Part shown: piece by piece, positions 41,943 through 46,700 of the stretch
Numbering within the stretch: the stretch's first letter is position 1
Layout: the number at the start of each line of letters is the position of its first letter
NCBI GenBank assembly: GCA_030589895.1
Contig: JAUUZQ010000022.1
Span: 1-46,700, forward strand
Direction: 5' to 3'
DNA length: 46,700 nt
Source: Bacteroidales bacterium
GTDB taxonomy: Bacteria > Bacteroidota > Bacteroidia > Bacteroidales > GCA-2748055
The notes under the pieces: generated by a model
Told to the model about the DNA's origin: nothing
The model's input: only the letters and a program-made list of their open reading frames with translations
Databases searched by the model: none
Translations under genes and position numbers: made by a program

Positions 41943-42752
41943 TTAAGAATTTATGATACTTTCATAGAAAACGGAATATTCACTGATATATTTCTCTACC
42001 GGCTGATATTCGAGAAATGGCTTACCTGTTTCTTTGATCGCACTGTTCACATCATCCGGTAATTCAGGGCTTCCCTGAATAATGGCATCTGAGTGCTGAA
42101 GAGAAAGTTTGGTTAGATTCTCAAAAGTAGGATCATGAATCACCTTGAGATAATCATTATCCACACCATCAAACTGCGCTTTTTCGTGCAACTTGACATT
42201 CATTGAATTAGAAAATCCATTATTGTATAAAGAGAAAATTACTTTTGACTGTGCAAAAAGAGGATCCTCTTTATAAGCTTGTTTCAGGTAAAGAGGAACA
42301 AGTGATGTAAACCAACCATGACAATGCACTATATCCGGGGACCATCTTAACTTACGTACTGTCTCAAGAACACCCCTGGCAAAAAATATCATTCTTTCAT
42401 CATTATCTTCAAAATCCTTTCCCTTAGCATCCTGCATCGTGAACTTCCTCTGAAAATAATCCTCATTATCAATAAAATATACCTGCATTCTGGCAGCTTG
42501 AATAGAGGCCACTTTTATAATTAGCGGATGATCCGTATCATCAATAATCAAATTCATTCCGGATAAACGGATAACCTCATGAAGCTGATTCCTACGCTCA
42601 TTGATACTTCCGTACTTCGGCATGAAGGTTCGTATCTCCTTACCCATCTCCTGTATTCCCTGAGGAAGATGCCTTCCAACATGAGACATTTCTGTTTCAG
42701 GCAAGTATGGCATAATTTCCTGGGAAACAAATAAAACTTTTAGCTTCTCCAT
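41943..42752 (-). CDS. Glycogen/starch synthase-like protein (GT5 N-terminal domain only)
   Basis: 269 residues matching only the N-terminal Rossmann domain of GT5 glycogen synthases: KVLFVSQEIMPYLPETEMS, then DIVHCHGWFTSLVPLYL. The C-terminal nucleotide-binding domain is absent. This short form next to panC is normal in Bacteroidota, so it is not a recent truncation. Whether it makes glucan alone is doubtful; it may have another role. It heads the operon with DUF4270 and glmS, under a consensus promoter, and is divergent from panC. Confidence 0.82.
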   Translation of the reverse strand: MEKLKVLFVSQEIMPYLPETEMSHVGRHLPQGIQEMGKEIRTFMPKYGSINERRNQLHEVIRLSGMNLIIDDTDHPLIIKVASIQAARMQVYFIDNEDYFQRKFTMQDAKGKDFEDNDERMIFFARGVLETVRKLRWSPDIVHCHGWFTSLVPLYLKQAYKEDPLFAQSKVIFSLYNNGFSNSMNVKLHEKAQFDGVDNDYLKVIHDPTFENLTKLSLQHSDAIIQGSPELPDDVNSAIKETGKPFLEYQPVEKYISEYSVFYESIINS

Positions 42753-42782
42753 TATTATTTTTGGGCTTGTTTTTTAATGGTG

Positions 42783-42813
42783 CAAATTTACTAAAAATTA
42801 TTCAGACCTCAAC
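42783..42813 (-). promoter_or_regulatory. Consensus promoter for the glycogen synthase-DUF4270-glmS operon (GTTG-N19-TAAATTTG)
   Basis: On the minus strand TTG (42810-42812) and TAAATTTG (42783-42790) are exactly 19 bases apart, matching the Bacteroidota consensus. The ATG at 42752 follows after 30 bases. Confidence 0.78.
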
Positions 42814-42859
42814 GAAATAGAGATTCTTCTGGCTTAAGAGGTTTTTTATACGGAATATA

Positions 42860-42867
42860 TATCTTTG
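42860..42867 (+). promoter_or_regulatory. -7 box TATCTTTG of the panC promoter
   Basis: A perfect TAnnTTTG lies 14 bases before the panC ATG, implying a very short leader. A T-rich run (42840-42848) replaces a clear -33 TTG. Confidence 0.6.
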
Positions 42868-42881
42868 GCCAACAATAAAAG

Positions 42882-43724
42882 ATGAAAACAATTAAGCATA
42901 TAAAAGAGCTGCAAGAGCACCTTTCTTTTGCAAGGAAAACAGGGAAGAGCATTGGCTTAATTCCTACTATGGGAGCCCTTCATGAAGGACATTTATCATT
43001 AATTAAAGCTGCGGCCAGAGATAACGATTTTCTTGTCGTAACTATTTTTGTCAATCCTACTCAATTCAACAATAAGGAGGATCTTAAACGATATCCACGC
43101 AATTTTGATTCAGATCTCACCATATTGTCTGACTATCCTGTTGACATAGTTTTTACCCCATCAGAAGCGGAAATGTATCCTTCTGAAGAAAAACGACAAT
43201 TTGACCTCTCTCCAATTGATACCGTCATGGAAGGTAAATTCAGATCTGGTCATTTTGCAGGTGTTGCCGAGATTGTAAGTAAACTTTTTGAAATTTCCAC
43301 CCCTGACAATGCCTATTTTGGCTTAAAAGATTTTCAGCAACTTGCCATCATTAGAAAAATGGCAAAGATCCTAAATATGAATTTCAATATTATTGGCTGT
43401 CCGATTATCAGAGAAAAGAATGGTTTGGCAATGAGCTCGAGGAATCAGCTGCTCACTGGAGAACAACAAGCTGCAGCACCTCTTATATATAAAACATTAC
43501 TTAAATCTAAGGAACTCAAAAACTCTCTTTCCCTGTCTGAAATATCTGCCTTTGTGAAAGAACAGATAGACCGTCATCCGCTGATGCAACTGGAATATTT
43601 TGAAATAGTTGATGATGTGAGTCTTATGCCTGTTACTTCATGGGAGTCTCCGGCGAACAAAATTGGATGTATAGCTGTTCAATTAGATGAAATAAGGCTC
43701 ATTGATAATATTTATTTTGATTAA
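42882..43724 (+). CDS. panC: Pantothenate synthetase (pantoate--beta-alanine ligase)
   Basis: 280 residues, normal length. It joins pantoate and beta-alanine with ATP to form pantothenate. The HIGH-like motif is IPTMGALHEGHLSLI; FVNPTQFNNKEDL, GHFAGVAEIVSKLF, FGLKDFQQLAIIR and MSSRNQLL are all conserved PanC segments. panD, which makes the beta-alanine, starts 9 bases downstream. Confidence 0.97.
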   Translation: MKTIKHIKELQEHLSFARKTGKSIGLIPTMGALHEGHLSLIKAAARDNDFLVVTIFVNPTQFNNKEDLKRYPRNFDSDLTILSDYPVDIVFTPSEAEMYPSEEKRQFDLSPIDTVMEGKFRSGHFAGVAEIVSKLFEISTPDNAYFGLKDFQQLAIIRKMAKILNMNFNIIGCPIIREKNGLAMSSRNQLLTGEQQAAAPLIYKTLLKSKELKNSLSLSEISAFVKEQIDRHPLMQLEYFEIVDDVSLMPVTSWESPANKIGCIAVQLDEIRLIDNIYFD

Positions 43725-43733
43725 CTTTGCGAT

Positions 43734-44084
43734 ATGAATATTGAAGTAGTAAAATCGAAAATTCACAGGGTAACAATTACCGAATCTGATCTTAACTATG
43801 TGGGAAGTATCACTATAGATAAAGATCTCATGGATGCTGCAAATCTAATCGCTAATGAGAAAGTGCAGATAGTAAATCTCAACAATGGCGAACGCCTGGA
43901 AACATATGTTATTACTGGTGAACGAGGCACTGGCGAAATTTGTATGAACGGACCGGCAGCGAGAAAGGTGGCTGTAGGTGATATCATCATAATTATCTCC
44001 TATGCTTCCATGGATTTTGAAGAAGCAAAATCATTTGAGCCATCACTTATTTTCCCCGACACTGCATCCAATAAACTTATTTAA
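43734..44084 (+). CDS. panD: Aspartate 1-decarboxylase
   Basis: 116 residues. PanD makes beta-alanine from aspartate with a pyruvoyl group formed by self-cleavage. The cleavage site G24-S25 is visible in NYVGSITID, followed by [20 protein letters not shown] and [11 protein letters not shown] (oxyanion and substrate regions). It is coupled to panC. The cleaved, active form should have a 24-residue beta chain. Confidence 0.97.
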   Translation: MNIEVVKSKIHRVTITESDLNYVGSITIDKDLMDAANLIANEKVQIVNLNNGERLETYVITGERGTGEICMNGPAARKVAVGDIIIIISYASMDFEEAKSFEPSLIFPDTASNKLI

Positions 44085-44092
44085 TCCCTGTT

Positions 44093-45151
44093 TTGAATAA
44101 AACATCTCTTAACATTCTCCGCAATGCGATTTTTCTCGCTTTTGGAATACTATTGCTGTATTTAGCATTTCGGGATGTCAGATTCAATGAAATGATAAGC
44201 ATCCTTAAAGGAGCAAAATATAGCTGGGTCGCTCTTTCATTGATTTTATCAATTTTTGCCTTTGCAAGCAGGGCCAGAAGATGGTCGCTATTGATTGAAC
44301 CACTAAGTCACAGACCGGGATTATGGAATACCTACAATGCAGTGTTGTTTGGTTACCTCGCCAATTATGCCCTGCCACGAATGGGAGAGATCACCCGCTG
44401 CATTGCCCTGAGCAAGAAAGAAAAGATCCCTGTTGAATCTCTCATTGGAACCGTTGTTGTAGAAAGAGCCATTGACATGTTGTCTCTGCTCCTCATCATT
44501 GTCTTACTGCTTATTGCCAGGTTTAAAAAATTCGGAGAATTCTTTCAGGATCAGATATTTCAGAATCTTTCCGAAAAAACAACGGGAATAATGGGTGGAT
44601 CAGCTCTGTTTTGGATTGCGCTGATCACACTAACAATCGCAACACCTCTATTGCTGTATCTTTTCAGGAAACAACTCCTGAAACTCAAGGTAATAAAATG
44701 GATTGCCGGATTCATTCGCAGACTCTCGGAAGGAATGAAGAGCGTCTCCCGAATGAAAAGAAAGTGGGAATTCATTTTCCATACATTATTTATATGGAGC
44801 AATTATGCGCTGATGACCTGGGTGGTGGTTTTTGCACTTCCGGAAATTACAGGGGATTTAAAATTTACAGATGGTGTATTCCTTTTGGTGATAGGAAGTC
44901 TGGGTATGGTAGCACCGGTACAAGCCGGCATAGGAGCTTTCCACTGGATAGTCTCTACAGGACTGCAGGAGGTTTATAATGTAGGAGAAACTGAAAGTAT
45001 GGCCTTTGCTTCCCTTCAGCATACTTCTCAAACTTTACTCGTTTTTCTGCTTGGATCCATTGCCGCATTGTTTCTTTTCACTAAAATTGGAGATAGAAAG
45101 CAACTCATAAGCAATGAAAAAGAAGAAACAGACCCACAAAGTGAAAACTAA
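44093..45151 (+). CDS. Flippase-like integral membrane protein (lysylphosphatidylglycerol synthase TM family)
   Basis: 352 residues with about seven or eight hydrophobic helices (for example NAIFLAFGILLLYLAF and MLSLLLIIVLLLIARF). SRARRWSLLIEPL, NYALPRMGEITR and the later GVFLLVIGSLGMVAPVQAGIGAFHW (shown: GSLGMVAPVQAGIGAFHW) match the LPG-synthase transmembrane/UPF0104 family. No aminoacyl-transferase domain is attached, so lipid or polyprenyl-linked transport is a guess. The start is a TTG at 44093, 8 bases after panD; no better ATG is nearby. The 3' end overlaps hldE by 38 bases. Confidence 0.87.
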   Translation: MNKTSLNILRNAIFLAFGILLLYLAFRDVRFNEMISILKGAKYSWVALSLILSIFAFASRARRWSLLIEPLSHRPGLWNTYNAVLFGYLANYALPRMGEITRCIALSKKEKIPVESLIGTVVVERAIDMLSLLLIIVLLLIARFKKFGEFFQDQIFQNLSEKTTGIMGGSALFWIALITLTIATPLLLYLFRKQLLKLKVIKWIAGFIRRLSEGMKSVSRMKRKWEFIFHTLFIWSNYALMTWVVVFALPEITGDLKFTDGVFLLVIGSLGMVAPVQAGIGAFHWIVSTGLQEVYNVGETESMAFASLQHTSQTLLVFLLGSIAALFLFTKIGDRKQLISNEKEETDPQSEN

Positions 45152-45629
45152 AATAAAAACAGCTGAACAACTGGATATACTCCTGTCTGAAAAATTCCGG
45201 AAAGATAATACTGTGGTTTTCACCAATGGCTGCTTCGATATTTTACATCCCGGCCACTTTCATCTGCTCTCCACCGCAAAAAAACATGGTAATATTCTAA
45301 TCGTTGGGTTAAATTCCGATTCATCTGTAAGCAGGCTCAAGGGACCCGGCAGACCGATAAATGATGAAGAATCCAGGGCCTTGAAACTTGCAGCTCTTGA
45401 TTATGTCGATTATGTGGTTCTCTTTTCAGAAGACACTCCTGAAAAGTTAATACATACCATTAAGCCAAATATTCTCATTAAAGGTGGAGATTATGATGGG
45501 GATACCATTGTAGGTTCAGCGTTCGTTAAAAAATCAGGAGGCAAGGTTGAGATAATTCCTTTGCTGGAAGGATATTCCACCACCAACATTATTAAAAATG
45601 GTATCTTTAAGCCATATGGCGAAAACTAA
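45114..45629 (+). CDS. hldE: D-glycero-beta-D-manno-heptose 1-phosphate adenylyltransferase
   Basis: 171 residues forming a single nucleotidyltransferase domain, equal to the C-terminal half of HldE (RfaE2). Motifs are FTNGCFDILHPGHFHLL (with HxGH) and LNSDSSVSRLKGPGRPIND, plus IKGGDYDGDTIVG. It makes ADP-heptose for LPS core. The kinase half is not fused here and not in the window. It overlaps the membrane-protein gene by 38 bases and radA by 14 bases, so this is a compact operon. Confidence 0.92.
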   Translation: MKKKKQTHKVKTKIKTAEQLDILLSEKFRKDNTVVFTNGCFDILHPGHFHLLSTAKKHGNILIVGLNSDSSVSRLKGPGRPINDEESRALKLAALDYVDYVVLFSEDTPEKLIHTIKPNILIKGGDYDGDTIVGSAFVKKSGGKVEIIPLLEGYSTTNIIKNGIFKPYGEN

Positions 45630-46700
45630 AACTGTATACGTTTGTCAGAATTGTGGAACGGACTCTTCAAAATGGATTGGGAAATGCAATAGCTGCGGAG
45701 AATGGAATACTTATGTAGAACAGGTAATCCATAAATCGCCATCCCGAAATATCGATACAGGCATTGCACCAAAATCCCATCCTGTAAAATTGAGTGACAT
45801 TAAATCAGACCAGCTTCAGCGATACGATATGAAATACGCTGAAGTAAACAGGGTACTGGGGGGCGGACTGGTTCCTGGTTCTGTAGTCCTGATTGGTGGC
45901 GAACCCGGAATAGGAAAATCTACACTTGCCCTTCAACTGGCTTTGCGTTTTGAAAGTACGACCCTTTATGTATCGGGGGAGGAGAGCTCTCAGCAGTTAA
46001 AAATGAGAGCTGAGCGTCTGAATGGCTCCAGTGAAAATACACTTATATTAACGGAAACTTCATTACAGTCTATAATTATCCAGGTAAAACAGGTTCAGCC
46101 TGCCCTGGTTATTATTGACTCCATTCAAACACTGTATTCTGAAGAGATAGAGTCCGCACCCGGAAGCATCTCTCAGGTCAGAGAGTGTGCTTCACAAATG
46201 CTCAGGGTTGCCAAGCAAAGTGGAATACCGGTGATATTGATCGGCCATATTACCAAGGAAGGAAATCTTGCAGGACCAAAAATCCTGGAACATATTGTGG
46301 ATACAGTATTGCAATTTGAAGGCGATACCCATCACTTCTATCGGATCTTGCGTGCCAGCAAAAACAGATTTGGTTCAACCTCAGAGCTTGGAGTATTTGA
46401 GATGAAAAATACAGGACTTCGTGAAATTCTAAACCCATCCGAAGTACTGTTGAATGAACAATCAACTGACCTGAGCGGTTCTGCTGTTGCAGCAAATATT
46501 GAAGGGGCGAGGCCGTTAATGATTGAAACTCAAGCGCTTGTAAGTACTGCTGCCTATGGAACACCACAGAGGACTTCAAATGGATTCGACACCAGGAGAT
46601 TGAATATGTTGCTCGCCGTGCTTGAGAAAAGAGCAAATTTTAAACTCTCTGCTAAAGATGTATTTGTTAATATTGCAGGCGGACTGCGCGTGGATGATCC
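45616..46700 (+). CDS. radA: DNA repair protein RadA/Sms (3' end outside window)
   Basis: Open from ATG 45616 to the window edge, 361 residues visible. An N-terminal zinc finger (VCQNCGTDSSKWIGKCNSC, two CxxC pairs) leads to the RecA-like ATPase with Walker A GGEPGIGKSTLALQLA and Walker B-like ALVIIDSIQTLYS. The RadA-specific motif SKNRFGSTSELGVF follows. The Lon-like C-terminal domain begins near residue 300. The protein processes branched recombination intermediates. The start overlaps the hldE 3' end by 14 bases in another frame. Confidence 0.97.
   Translation, partial: MAKTKTVYVCQNCGTDSSKWIGKCNSCGEWNTYVEQVIHKSPSRNIDTGIAPKSHPVKLSDIKSDQLQRYDMKYAEVNRVLGGGLVPGSVVLIGGEPGIGKSTLALQLALRFESTTLYVSGEESSQQLKMRAERLNGSSENTLILTETSLQSIIIQVKQVQPALVIIDSIQTLYSEEIESAPGSISQVRECASQMLRVAKQSGIPVILIGHITKEGNLAGPKILEHIVDTVLQFEGDTHHFYRILRASKNRFGSTSELGVFEMKNTGLREILNPSEVLLNEQSTDLSGSAVAANIEGARPLMIETQALVSTAAYGTPQRTSNGFDTRRLNMLLAVLEKRANFKLSAKDVFVNIAGGLRVDD

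Overview
The window comes from a bacterium of the phylum Bacteroidota, most likely near Bacteroidales/Marinilabiliales, although the sequence alone does not fix a lower rank. Supporting signs are: promoters of the Bacteroidota type (TTTG or TTG, 19 bases, then TAnnTTTG) in place of Shine-Dalgarno sites; type IX secretion and gliding genes (porX, porW/sprE, gldH); an Oar-like TonB receptor; DUF4270 and DUF6249 proteins; a HU/CCDC81-SPOR protein; and the short glycogen-synthase gene beside panC-panD. The DNA is AT-rich, densely coding and mostly housekeeping. No tRNA, rRNA, CRISPR array, transposase or prophage gene is seen.

Layout. 1-1739: the end of threonine dehydrogenase and kbl (threonine to glycine). 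1826-3196: an ECF sigma factor with a probable anti-sigma partner, divergent from a small DUF6249 membrane protein; the intergenic DNA carries a mirrored pair of ECF-type promoters. 3297-5918: B12-dependent ribonucleotide reductase, followed by the only long gene-free stretch (about 530 bases). 6452-9688: TonB-dependent receptor. 9845-18624, all minus strand: waaA, putP, alanine dehydrogenase, tsaE, porX and porW. 18772-24088, all minus strand: nifU-like, mrp, an alkyltransferase-like protein, trmB, gldH, ricT and the DNA polymerase III delta' gene. 24334-26636: pgk and a LuxE-like gene.

26701-28725 is a decayed LytS/LytTR-type two-component locus. Its kinase gene is split by a frameshift and its response regulator has lost its 3' end. 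The locus is bracketed by two arrays of an 8-base repeat (CATTGTCG-like) in opposite orientation. 28859-32433: yraN, metG and the HU-SPOR gene. 32614-38713: a nucleotide-sugar operon with the four Wbp-type steps from UDP-GlcNAc to a 2,3-diacetamido-glucuronate sugar, plus galE and rfbB. 38715-42752: glmS, DUF4270 and glycogen synthase. 42882-46700: panC, panD, a flippase-like membrane protein, hldE-type adenylyltransferase and the start of radA.

Two themes link the parts. First, the T9SS genes (porX, porW, gldH) and the Wbp-type sugar genes could act together, because in Porphyromonas gingivalis T9SS cargo is anchored through a Wbp-pathway sugar. Second, small intergenic repeats are notable: three octamer arrays, and two hairpins each preceded directly by GTAG, the layout of REP elements mobilised by RAYT transposases.
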